Source: R-RK-3 sp963842775
GTDB lineage: Bacteria > Pseudomonadota > Alphaproteobacteria > Rhizobiales > Rhodomicrobiaceae
Assembly: GCA_963842775.1 (NCBI GenBank)
Contig: CAWJHQ010000015.1
Location: 310,001 to 374,000 of the forward strand
Direction of reading: 5' to 3'
DNA length: 64,000 nt
Shown here: positions 29,374 to 37,527 of the stretch, piece by piece
How positions within the stretch are numbered: the stretch's first letter is position 1
Layout of the letters: the number at the start of each line of letters is the position of its first letter
Translations under genes and position numbers: made by a program
The notes under the pieces: generated by a model
The model's input: the letters and a program-made list of their open reading frames with translations, nothing else
Databases searched by the model: none
What the model was told of the DNA's origin: nothing

Positions 29374-30249
29374 CTATTTAATGGCCAGTATGGTCTTAAC
29401 TTCGTCGGCCAGGGCGCGAACGGTCTTCACACCATTGGCGCCGAATTTTTTCTCGATCGGCACCCGGTCGCGGCGCCAATGAAATGACTCCGCGATTTGC
29501 GGATTGATCGGCACGCGGGTCTTCATGAGCGGATGATAATCTTCGATTTCTTCAATCCGCTCAAGCGCTCCCACATCGTCCGAAACGAAATTCGCCAATG
29601 CAATATAGCGCCGTTTCTCGCGCGGAATTTCGTTGACCGCGAGCAGGTTCGGCTTCTTCTCGATCATGCGTGAGATCCGGTCGACAGCGAATGCCGAGAC
29701 ATAATCCGGGCGGAACGGCACAATGACCTTGTTCGCGATTTCGAGAGCGGCCTGGGTTGCAAAGGAGAGACCCGGCGGGCAGTCGAAGATCACCAGGGGA
29801 TAATGCCGCTTCAGGCTGCGCAGCAGCGTGCCCATCCGCCCTATGACGCCCGCCTCTGCCTCATGCAGGCCGTTGGTCAGATCGGCAAGCCGGTGCAGCA
29901 GCTCATGCTCGATATCCTCGATTTCCACGGAACCGGGAATGAGCGAAATCTGGGGATGTTTCGACGAGCCATTCGTAACGTCGCCTACCTCGTGGAAGAG
30001 GTAGTTGGAAAAATCGATCTCGGTCTGATTGAACCGGTGGCTGAAATAGTCGGAGACGGTCTGGCTCTTGTTGCGCGCCACGGACCAGTTCTGTCCGCCG
30101 AAGAGAATGAGAGAGGCGTTGCACTGCGCGTCCAGGTCGATGATCAATACGCGCTGCTTAGCCCATACGGCCAAGCCGTATGCGATCATCGTGGCAATCG
30201 TGGACTTCCCCACGCCGCCCTTGCGATTGGCAATAGCGAGTATACTCAT
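29374..30249 (-). CDS. ParA/Soj-like ATPase (orphan)
   Basis: A 291-residue ParA-family P-loop ATPase. The deviant Walker A is NRKGGVGKST (residues about 8-17, with both signature lysines). Walker A' is VLIIDLDAQCNAS and Walker B is LVIFDCPPGLSFATQ. A long insertion between them (about residues 48-115) is specific to this member. The C-terminal half includes VIVPFRPDYVSAFAVDRISR. No ParB-like gene or parS site is visible nearby, and chromosomal parAB would normally be near the origin with gid genes. This is therefore an orphan positioning or plasmid-derived module with its 130-residue neighbour. Confidence 0.88.
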   Translation of the reverse strand: MSILAIANRKGGVGKSTIATMIAYGLAVWAKQRVLIIDLDAQCNASLILFGGQNWSVARNKSQTVSDYFSHRFNQTEIDFSNYLFHEVGDVTNGSSKHPQISLIPGSVEIEDIEHELLHRLADLTNGLHEAEAGVIGRMGTLLRSLKRHYPLVIFDCPPGLSFATQAALEIANKVIVPFRPDYVSAFAVDRISRMIEKKPNLLAVNEIPREKRRYIALANFVSDDVGALERIEEIEDYHPLMKTRVPINPQIAESFHWRRDRVPIEKKFGANGVKTVRALADEVKTILAIK

Positions 30250-30294
30250 CGGGACAAGACACTAGAATCATGCGCCTGGAGATGAAGCCGCACG

Positions 30295-30315
30295 TTTAGC
30301 ATATTATGAGCTAAA
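30295..30315. promoter_or_regulatory. AT-rich inverted repeat upstream of parA-like gene
   Basis: TTTAGC-ATATTATGA-GCTAAA sits about 45 bases upstream of the ParA start, overlapping the uvrB stop. It is the only AT-rich palindrome in this region and could be an autoregulatory operator or a promoter element of the ParA pair. Confidence 0.35.
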
Positions 30316-32694
30316 TTTGCGAGGCCGTTTCGCCCCGGCGAAGCTGCTTTTCTTCGGCACAACCCGCTCGCTATGCGGCCCCATCTCATCCAGCGACGGC
30401 TTATGCGGACGTGACATCGGGTCGACGCGCTTCTGCCGGACATCGCCCCGGCCGCCGGCCCGCGCGGCTTTCCCGGCGCGTTCCTCGACATCGGACTGAC
30501 GCGCGAGCGGATCGTCGGCAAGGACCAGTTCCACCTGACGCAGGCGCTTGATCTCGTCGCGGAGGCGGGCGGCTTCCTCGAATTCCAGATTGGCGGCGGC
30601 GTTGCGCATCCGGGTTTCCATGTCGGCGATCACCGCACCGAGATTGTGGCCGATCAGCGGGGCGCCGTCCTCGGCGAAACCGACGCCGGCATCGACGAGC
30701 ACGTGGTCGCGCTCATAGACGCTCGACATGATGTCGCCGATATTCTTGCGGATCGACTGCGGCGTGATGCTATTGGCGAGGTTGAAGGCGACCTGCTTTT
30801 CGCGGCGGCGGTCCGTCTCGGCGATGGCGCGCTCCATCGAGCCGGTGATGGTGTCCGCATAGAGGACGACGTGCCCGTCGACATTGCGTGCGGCACGGCC
30901 GATCGTTTGAACGAGAGAGGTTTCAGAGCGCAGAAAGCCTTCCTTGTCGGCATCCAGAATGGCGACCAGACCGCATTCGGGAATATCCAGGCCCTCGCGC
31001 AGCAGGTTGATGCCGATCAGAATGTCGAACGCGCCGAGCCGCAGATCGCGGATGATCTCGATGCGCTCCAGCGTCTCCACGTCGGAATGCATGTAGCGCA
31101 CGCGGAGGCCCTGCTCGTGCATATATTCCGTGAGGTCCTCGGCCATGCGCTTGGTCAGCGTCGTGACCAGCGCGCGATAGCCCTGCGCGATGGTCTTGCG
31201 GCATTCGTCGATGAGGTCGTCGACCTGCGTCTTGGCGGGGCGGATTTCCACCGCCGGATCGGTGAGGCCGGTCGGGCGGATCACCTGCTCGGCGAACACG
31301 CCGCCGGTCTGGTTCATTTCCCAGCCGCCCGGCGTCGCGGACACATAGACGGTCTGCGGGCGCATGGCGTTCCACTCCTCGAATTTGAGGGGGCGGTTGT
31401 CCATGCAGGAAGGCAGGCGGAAGCCATGCTCGGCCAGCGTCCATTTGCGGCGGCGGTCACCGTTGAACATGGCGTTGAGCTGACCGATGGTGACGTGGCT
31501 TTCGTCGACGAAGACCAGCGCATTGTCGGGCAGATATTCGAATAGCGTGGGCGGCGGTTCGCCGGGTTGGCGACCGGTCAGCCAGCGCGAATAATTCTCG
31601 ATGCCGGCGCAGGAGCCCGTCGCCTGCATCATTTCCAGGTCGAAATTGGTGCGCTGCTCCAGCCGCTGCGATTCCAATAGCCGGCCGGCGCCGTTCAGCT
31701 CGGCAAGCCGCCGCTGCAATTCGTCCTGAATGCCCTTGACGGCCTGATTGAGCGTCGGCTTCGGCGTCACATAATGCGAATTGGCGAAAATCTTGACGCT
31801 GTCGAACTCGTTGGTCTTCTCGCCGGTGAGCGGATCGAATTCGCTGATCGTCTCGATCTCGTCGCCGAACATCGAAATGCGCCAGGCGCGGTCTTCCAAG
31901 TGGGCCGGAAAGATTTCAACCGTGTCGCCGCGCACCCGGAACGATCCACGCGCGAAATCCATGTTGTTGCGCTTGTAATGCAGCGCCACCAGATCGGCGA
32001 GGAGCTGACGCTGCTGCACGCGCGCGCCACGCTTCAGCTCGAACGTCATCGCCGTGTAGGTTTCGACCGAGCCGATACCGTAAATGCAGGACACCGAGGC
32101 GACGATGATCACGTCGTCGCGTTCGAGCAGCGCGCGGGTGGCGGCGTGGCGCATCCGGTCGATCTGCTCGTTGATCGACGATTCCTTCTCGATATAGGTG
32201 TCGGTGCGCGGGACGTAGGCTTCCGGCTGATAGTAATCGTAATAGGAGACGAAATATTCCACCGCGTTTTGCGGGAAGAAGTTCTTGAACTCGCCATAGA
32301 GCTGCGCGGCGAGCGTCTTGTTCGGCGCGAGGATCAGCGCCGGGCGCTGCGTCCGCGAGATGACCTGCGCCATGGTGAAGGTCTTGCCGGAACCGGTGAC
32401 GCCCAGCAGCACCTGATCGCGCTCATGCTGAGCGACGCCCGCGACCAGCTCGTCGATGGCGGTCGGCTGGTCACCCTTGGGGTCGAATTCCGAAACCAGC
32501 TCGAAACGGATGCCGCCCTCGGATTTCTCCGGCCGCTCCGGCCGATGCGGCGTGAACATCGGCATCGCACCCGAAACGATCGGGTGGCTGGCCATGGTCG
32601 GCAGCAGCGCGGTGCTGGTCACCGGCGAGAGGGGGCCGGTCTGATAGTGCCCGGCGGGGGCTTCGGCGAAGGAGGATTTTGGCTTCCGGGGCAT
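30304..32694 (-). CDS. uvrB: Excinuclease ABC subunit UvrB
   Basis: DNA damage-recognition helicase of nucleotide excision repair. The chosen ATG 32694 starts MPRKPKSSFAEAPAGHYQTG and gives 796 residues, including a 50-residue N-terminal extension common in Hyphomicrobiales. Motifs are VLLGVTGSGKTFTMAQVI (Walker A), the beta-hairpin region YYDYYQPEAYVPRTDTYIEK, DESHVTIGQLNAMF, and VQTIGRAARN. The C-terminal UVR domain lies at EFEEAARLRDEIKRLR, and beyond it is a lysine-rich tail of about 70 residues. The frame is intact. No LexA-type repeat was seen upstream. Confidence 0.96.
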   Translation of the reverse strand: MPRKPKSSFAEAPAGHYQTGPLSPVTSTALLPTMASHPIVSGAMPMFTPHRPERPEKSEGGIRFELVSEFDPKGDQPTAIDELVAGVAQHERDQVLLGVTGSGKTFTMAQVISRTQRPALILAPNKTLAAQLYGEFKNFFPQNAVEYFVSYYDYYQPEAYVPRTDTYIEKESSINEQIDRMRHAATRALLERDDVIIVASVSCIYGIGSVETYTAMTFELKRGARVQQRQLLADLVALHYKRNNMDFARGSFRVRGDTVEIFPAHLEDRAWRISMFGDEIETISEFDPLTGEKTNEFDSVKIFANSHYVTPKPTLNQAVKGIQDELQRRLAELNGAGRLLESQRLEQRTNFDLEMMQATGSCAGIENYSRWLTGRQPGEPPPTLFEYLPDNALVFVDESHVTIGQLNAMFNGDRRRKWTLAEHGFRLPSCMDNRPLKFEEWNAMRPQTVYVSATPGGWEMNQTGGVFAEQVIRPTGLTDPAVEIRPAKTQVDDLIDECRKTIAQGYRALVTTLTKRMAEDLTEYMHEQGLRVRYMHSDVETLERIEIIRDLRLGAFDILIGINLLREGLDIPECGLVAILDADKEGFLRSETSLVQTIGRAARNVDGHVVLYADTITGSMERAIAETDRRREKQVAFNLANSITPQSIRKNIGDIMSSVYERDHVLVDAGVGFAEDGAPLIGHNLGAVIADMETRMRNAAANLEFEEAARLRDEIKRLRQVELVLADDPLARQSDVEERAGKAARAGGRGDVRQKRVDPMSRPHKPSLDEMGPHSERVVPKKSSFAGAKRPRKFSS

Positions 32695-32907
32695 GCGTTG
32701 CGCTCTGGGATTCGCTTGCTTTGGCTCAACCGCAATGTAGTGAGGCGCCGCGCACATCGCAAACGCTCGTTTGCCCGGCGCGACGCCGTTGCTCCGCGAT
32801 GCGTCCGGCGCGATTATGACAATATTCCGTCTGCGTTTTAATTTAAACTTTATCAATCCTGTGCTATAGCTCACAATAATAACCGAGTTCTTCAGAAGGG
32901 AGCAGCA

Positions 32908-33997
32908 ATGCGCTTTATATATACTGTTGCTTTGCTGGTTTTAGCCGTCATTGATATTGGATCTGCCCATGCCCAGACGATGAACAAGCTGGGCATACTG
33001 ACGGGCGCTAAAAACAGCACCTATTATGAATTCGGCGAAGACATAAACAAAATCATCACCTCAGCCTGCGGAGCTAAGGTGGAAGTGTACGAGACGATAG
33101 GTTCCCTCGATAATTTAAAGAAGCTCAGGAAACAGCCATTCGTGCAACTGGCAATGGTCCAGCATGACGTCTTGTCATTCATAAAAGTATTTAGGCAAGA
33201 CGACAAAGAGCTTCAGGATTGGGCCGACAAATACAGGTATGTATTTTCACTATACCCGGAAGAAGTCCATATTCTGACGAGAAAAAACAGCGGCATCGAC
33301 AGCATAGAACAGCTGAGCGGAAAACGGGTCGCGATAGGTTTGGTCAATAGCGGCACGCACCTTACTGCAACGATGCTGCTCAACCTTGTCGGCACCACGA
33401 TCCGCCCTGATCGAGCTGTCTCCGGAAGCAGCAATCGAGAAATTAGCTTCGGAATCCGCCGAGAAATCAGAATTGGACGCGGCTTTCTATGTCGTTGGAA
33501 AGCCGACGCAGATACTGGCAGCAGATAACCGGAAATATTCCAACTTGAAACTGGTATCGGTCAATAACAAGGAGGCCCTGACACTCTATCAGGCAGCGAC
33601 AATCGGGCCGGATGACTATGGATGGCTGACCGGGCGGGTGCAAACCGTTTCGGTAAACTCGGCGTTGATCAGCTTCGACTTCAAGGAAGAGCAATGCCAC
33701 AATGTAGCGATGGTGGCTCGGCAAATATCGGACAACCTCGAAGAGTTGAAGAGGATCGGCCACAAGAAATGGAATGAAGTCAATCTGCAGGCGCCAGTCG
33801 CCGGCTGGCCCCGTTACGACTGCGTCACGGAGAAGCTGGCCTTGCCGATCAAAACTCCTGCCGACCCGGCCAGGAAGAAATGCGAATTCGGCGTTACAGC
33901 GCCTCCGCCGGGACCGGAATGTAACTGCGACAGGTTCACAGGCGCGGAAAAAATAATATGCAGGCTGAGTCAAAATCGCGGCGTCTGCCCCAAATAG
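32908..33997 (+). CDS. TAXI-type substrate-binding protein with Cys-rich tail (one frameshift)
   Basis: A secreted protein of about 362 residues: signal peptide MRFIYTVALLVLAVIDIGSA, then a domain of the TAXI family of TRAP-transporter solute receptors (LGILTGAKNSTYYEFGEDIN, IGSLDNLKKLRKQ, then SGKRVAIGLVNSGTHLTA). One extra base near 33403 breaks the frame, which resumes at ALIELSPEAAIEKLASES. No TRAP permease gene is nearby. The last 40 residues are unusual, with six cysteines (KKCEFG, PECNCDRF, IICRLSQNRGVCPK). GGGAGCAGC precedes the ATG and the upstream region is AT-rich. The next gene ends in a similar tail. Confidence 0.75.
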
Positions 33998-34022
33998 GGC
34001 CACCTCATCATTGGAGCGCGCC

Positions 34023-34376
34023 GTGAAAACTATAGCTTATTATATATGGGCGATATTCGTCTCGATCGTGAGAGCGATCTCATACCTGCTCCAAATATCG
34101 ATCGGGCTCATTTTAATTCTTGCTGCCATCGCGGAGGTCGCGTCGTTCGGGCTCAACTATGGCAATATTGTCGTTGACAGCATAATCAACATCGCAGGAC
34201 GAATTGGGCTTCCTGAGATCATCTCTCAATCGCCGGAAATAAATCCGCCTACGAAAAAATGTGTGCGTTACGAGACGAGAGTCACGGATTTACGCTGCCA
34301 GGACGAAACGAACCCGAGGAAGCGGTTTCTTTGCCAGGTCACCGTGCCGCCTGCTGAGATCGTCTGTGTGGAATGA
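34023..34376 (+). CDS. Small membrane protein with Cys-rich tail
   Basis: A 117-residue protein from GTG 34023, with GGAG just upstream (TTG 34011 is an alternative). Residues about 5-45 are strongly hydrophobic and probably form two membrane helices. A hydrophilic tail follows with four cysteines (PTKKCVRYETRVTDLRC, then FLCQV and IVCVE). The tail resembles that of the preceding TAXI-type protein in spacing and in the PP-KKC and CQ/CR patterns. The gap to the upstream stop is 25 bases, so the two form an operon. Not recognised; it may anchor or partner the binding protein. Confidence 0.6.
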   Translation: MKTIAYYIWAIFVSIVRAISYLLQISIGLILILAAIAEVASFGLNYGNIVVDSIINIAGRIGLPEIISQSPEINPPTKKCVRYETRVTDLRCQDETNPRKRFLCQVTVPPAEIVCVE

Positions 34377-34403
34377 CATGTCTCCGGATCGGCCAGCGGC
34401 GCG

Positions 34404-34871
34404 TCAGACCCATCTCCTCACGGCGCTTTTATAGGCTTGGTATTCAGCCCCGAACTTCCCTTCCAAATAGCTTTCCTCGCGCGCGATCACCCCGTAGCGA
34501 ATGACGGCGAGCACAACCGGCAACCCCGCCAGCGCAATCAAGCTATCCGCGAACAGGCTCAGCGCCATGTAGATCAGCGTCATGCCGAGATAGATCGGGT
34601 TGCGGGTGTAGCGGTAGATCCCGGAGGTGACGAGCGCGGTGGTTGGCTTGCGCGTCTGGATGTTGGTGCCCGCCGCAGCGAAACGGCTGCCTCCCAACAC
34701 CATCAGGGCGATTCCGGCAATCAGCAAAATCGCCGCCAGAAGAATACGGAGCGTGTCGCCGAACAGCCAATCGAGCGCAAGCCCGGCCAGCAGAAATCCG
34801 ACATAGATCAGCGGCGGCGGCGCGATAACTCCGGAGACATCGCGTTTCTCATCCTCGTCAGCGCTTGACAT
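34404..34871 (-). CDS. Isoprenylcysteine carboxyl methyltransferase-like membrane protein
   Basis: About 155 residues with four membrane helices. The hallmark is YRYTRNPIYLGMTLIYMALS (about residue 85), followed by REESYLEGKFGAEYQAYKSA near the C-terminus. Both are typical of the PEMT/ICMT superfamily of small membrane methyltransferases. The bacterial substrate is unknown. The start is ATG 34871 (MSSADEDEKRD); an ATG at 34898 is less likely. The start overlaps the end of the AEC transporter gene by 14 bases, so the two are coupled. Confidence 0.82.
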   Translation of the reverse strand: MSSADEDEKRDVSGVIAPPPLIYVGFLLAGLALDWLFGDTLRILLAAILLIAGIALMVLGGSRFAAAGTNIQTRKPTTALVTSGIYRYTRNPIYLGMTLIYMALSLFADSLIALAGLPVVLAVIRYGVIAREESYLEGKFGAEYQAYKSAVRRWV

Positions 34872-35859
34872 CTTTCTTTCCCCCTCGTCCGCGAGCATCC
34901 CTGCATCGCTTCACAATACGTCCCGCAATATAGATGAAAACCGGCAGGGTTACGGCGGCGGCGACCACCTGGAACGTGACGATATTCGCCATGAGCTGCG
35001 CATCGCCGCCCATCTTGCGCGCCATCACATAGGCGGTGGAGGCGGTCGGCACGGCGCCGGTGATGATGGCGATGGTGCGCGGCAGTCCTTCCAGCCCGAC
35101 CAGCCAGCACAGGAGGATGACCAGCAGCGGCATCCCGATCAGCCGGATCAGCACGCCGACGACGAGCAGCCATTTGGTCTGCGCGACACGCTCGATCTGC
35201 AGTCCTGCGCCGACCGCCATCATCGCCAGCCCCAATCCGCCATCGCCGATGATCTCGATCGCGCTGAAGATGAAGGGCGGCACGCCGGTCACATTCAACG
35301 CCAGCCCGGCGAGGCAGGCGTAAATCAGCGGATTCTGCGCCAGCCGCAGCAGGATCGTGCGGGTCGATGTCCCCTCGGCGCCCTCCCCCCAGACGCTCAG
35401 CACGATGACGGCCAGCACGTTGAGGATCGGCACCAGGATGCTGATCGCCAGCGCGGAGAGCGCGAGGCCCGGCGTCCCATAAAGCGCGCCGATGACCGCG
35501 AGCGCCATGAATCCGTGAAAGCGGGTCGCGCCCTGGAAGAGGCTGGTGAAGGTCGGACCCGACATGCCGGACCGCACCAGCAGCGGCCGCGCCCCGAGCA
35601 GGAGCAGCGCCATGCCGGCCCCTGCGCCAAGCAGGACGAGGGCGTAGTCGGCGACCGGCAGCTCGGCGAGATTGGCGCCGGCCAATGTCCGCACGATCAG
35701 GAAGGGGAAGAGGATATAGAAGCACACATGCTCGATCGCCGACCAGATCTCAGGCCCGGCGATCCGATAGCGGTTGAGCAGATAGCCCAGGAGAATGATG
35801 AGCCCGATCGGGGCGCTGGCGTTGAAGGTGGCGAGCATCAGACGGAGATTTGCGAGCAC
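34858..35859 (-). CDS. AEC family transporter
   Basis: A 333-residue permease of the auxin efflux carrier family with ten hydrophobic segments. The N-terminus is MLANLRLMLATFNASAPIGL, the middle loop carries QNPLIYACLAGLALNVTGVP and the second half GLGLAMMAVGAGLQIERVAQ. Bacterial members export small carboxylates such as malonate or malate; specificity cannot be read from sequence. Frame intact. Confidence 0.88.
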   Translation of the reverse strand: MLANLRLMLATFNASAPIGLIILLGYLLNRYRIAGPEIWSAIEHVCFYILFPFLIVRTLAGANLAELPVADYALVLLGAGAGMALLLLGARPLLVRSGMSGPTFTSLFQGATRFHGFMALAVIGALYGTPGLALSALAISILVPILNVLAVIVLSVWGEGAEGTSTRTILLRLAQNPLIYACLAGLALNVTGVPPFIFSAIEIIGDGGLGLAMMAVGAGLQIERVAQTKWLLVVGVLIRLIGMPLLVILLCWLVGLEGLPRTIAIITGAVPTASTAYVMARKMGGDAQLMANIVTFQVVAAAVTLPVFIYIAGRIVKRCRDARGRGGKKDVKR

Positions 35860-35869
35860 TTCGGACTAA

Positions 35870-35980
35870 CCTCTCCCATGGGGAGAGGTCGGAATGCGGG
35901 AGCATTCCGGGTGAGGGGGTAATGCCTATCGGAGAGTTTGCAACCCCTCACCCCAACCCTCTCCCAATGGGAGAGGGAGC
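35870..35980. repeat. Family-1 palindromic repeat (two blocks)
   Basis: Two inner palindromes, CCTCTCCCATGGGGAGAGG (35870-35888) and CCCTCTCCCAATGGGAGAGG (35958-35977), lie on either side of GGGTGAGGGGG and CCCCTCACCCC. The arrangement of blocks is the reverse of the copy at the window start and resembles it in the spacer. It lies between the divergently placed ends of the AEC transporter and ruvX. Confidence 0.85.
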
Positions 35981-36014
35981 TCATCCACGCCGTGGTGTGA
36001 CGCCAGCTCAACAT

Positions 36015-36506
36015 CTAACCCAGCCTCTTCATGCGGTCGAGGGCGCCCTGGAGGATATACGCGGCCGCCACCGCGTCGATCACTTCGGCGCGGCGCTTGC
36101 GGCTGGCGTCGGCTTCGAGCAGGGCGCGCTCGGCGGCGGCGGTTGAGAGGCGTTCGTCCCACATGGCGATCGGCGCGTCGGTCAGGCGGCTCAGATTGCG
36201 GGCGAAGGCGCGGCAGGCCTGCGCTCGCGGGCCTTCGGTGCCGTTGAAATTCACGGGCAGGCCGATGACGTAGCCCATCGCGCCGCGTTCCTTGGCGAGC
36301 GCGAACAGCTCGGCGATGTCGGCCGTAAACTTCTTCCGGCGGATGGTGCCGACCGCCGTCGCTATCGTGCGGCTGACATCCGAAATGGCGACGCCGATGG
36401 TTTTCGTCCCCACATCGAGCCCGAAAATCGCCGCGTGCCGCGGCAGGGCGGCGGCGAGGTCTTCCAGCATGAAGGAAGGGCGGGCCTTCGGGGGCGTATC
36501 GGGCAA
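36015..36506 (-). CDS. ruvX: Putative pre-16S rRNA nuclease / Holliday junction resolvase-like YqgF
   Basis: A 163-residue RNase H-fold protein. It has IFGLDVGTKTIGVAISD near residue 27, GLPVNFNGTEGPRA near 92, DERLSTAAAERALLEADAS near 128 and DAVAAAYILQGALDR at the end. YqgF matures the 5' end of 16S rRNA; older annotation calls it a Holliday junction resolvase. Frame intact. Confidence 0.93.
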   Translation of the reverse strand: MPDTPPKARPSFMLEDLAAALPRHAAIFGLDVGTKTIGVAISDVSRTIATAVGTIRRKKFTADIAELFALAKERGAMGYVIGLPVNFNGTEGPRAQACRAFARNLSRLTDAPIAMWDERLSTAAAERALLEADASRKRRAEVIDAVAAAYILQGALDRMKRLG

Positions 36507-36524
36507 GAAGGTCTCTTATGGCTT

Positions 36525-36626
36525 GAGCATTTTCCGGCAAAGTGGCTGCCGGTTTGCGCCCGCGAAAATGCGACCGGACAAAAAACCAGAGCCCCGTTCT
36601 GGTTTATCAGAACGGAATAGGCTCTG
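36525..36626. repeat. Family-2 repeat, inverted copy of the 15169 element
   Basis: GAGCATTTTCC at the left, then a core related to AAAGTGG-TGCCGGTTTGCG, AAAATGCGACCGGACAAAA, and the hairpin GTTCTGGTTTATCAGAAC flanked by AGAGCCCC and GGCTCT. The order is that of 15169-15270 read on the other strand, with about 70 percent identity by eye. Confidence 0.85.
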
Positions 36627-36684
36627 GCGAATCGCGCTTGTTACCGGATAGTAGCCCATTATACTGCGCCGGGAATTCGGACCA

Positions 36685-36799
36685 GGCAACCGCTCTAGAG
36701 CGCTTCCCGAAAAGTGTTACGCGGTTTTCGGATAAGAAGCGCGATCAGGCAAAGAATTGAGAGCGGTTTCCGATTCGAATGAAGCGGCAACCGCTCTAG
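36685..36799. repeat. 14-bp direct repeat flanking a family-2-like segment
   Basis: GGCAACCGCTCTAG occurs at 36685-36698 and again at 36786-36799, 101 bases apart. Between them is a GCTTCCCGAAAAGTGTTACG segment and GCGGTTTTCGG, a diverged family-2 core, and GAGAGCGGTTTCC, which pairs with the direct repeats. It ends 12 bases before the UPF0173 gene and so lies in its leader. Confidence 0.75.
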
Positions 36800-36811
36800 T
36801 GCATCAAGGAG

Positions 36812-37507
36812 ATGGCGATGAAGATGACTTGGCTCGGCCATTCGGCGTTCCGCATCGAAACCGGCGGCAAGGTGGTGCTGATCGACCCATTCCTGACCGG
36901 CAATTCCAAATTCCAGGGCAGCGTCGAGCACGCCACGGAAGGCTGCACCCACATCATCCTGACGCATGGCCATGACGATCATGTCGGCGACACGGTGGAG
37001 ATCGCCAAGCGCACCGGCGCGATGGTGTTCGCGGTGTACGAACTGGCGATGTATCTGAACGCGCAAGGGGTGGAGAGGATCAATCCCGGCAATCCCGGCG
37101 GCACGATCACGCGCAGCAGCTTCGACGTCACCTTCACCAAGGCCTTCCATTCCTCCTCGACGATCGTCGACGGCAAGAATCTCTATCTCGGCCAGCCTTG
37201 CGGCATCCTGCTGCGCTCCGAGGGCAAGACGGTCTATCACATGGGCGACACGGAGATTTTCGGCGACATGGCGCTCGTGCAGGAATTCTTCCAGCCTGAC
37301 GTGGGCTGCGTGCCGATCGGCGACCGCTTCACCATGGGCGCGAAACAGGCCGCCATCGCCTGCAAGCGGTTCTTCAAGTTCAAGACCATCATCCCGATCC
37401 ATTACGGCACCTTCCCGATCATCGATCAGGACGCCTCGAAATTCCTGGCCGAGATGGAAGGCCAGAACGTCGTGGTGCCGGAGGTCGGCGTACCATTCGC
37501 GGTATGA
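36812..37507 (+). CDS. Metal-dependent hydrolase, UPF0173 (metallo-beta-lactamase fold)
   Basis: A 231-residue protein. The zinc-binding motif HGHDDHVGDTVEIAKRTG lies near residue 51, with further ligands in YHMGDTEIFGDMALVQEF and IPIHYGTFPIID. AAGGAG precedes the ATG. Members of UPF0173 are RNase Z-like or lactonase-like hydrolases without a fixed role. The ligA start follows after 20 bases, so the two form an operon. Confidence 0.9.
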   Translation: MAMKMTWLGHSAFRIETGGKVVLIDPFLTGNSKFQGSVEHATEGCTHIILTHGHDDHVGDTVEIAKRTGAMVFAVYELAMYLNAQGVERINPGNPGGTITRSSFDVTFTKAFHSSSTIVDGKNLYLGQPCGILLRSEGKTVYHMGDTEIFGDMALVQEFFQPDVGCVPIGDRFTMGAKQAAIACKRFFKFKTIIPIHYGTFPIIDQDASKFLAEMEGQNVVVPEVGVPFAV

Positions 37508-37527
37508 GCGGCTGAGGCGACCTGCCG

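Noticed and set aside
32695..32907. LexA-type operator upstream of uvrB
   Set aside because: No direct repeat of the GTTC or GAAC type with correct spacing was found.
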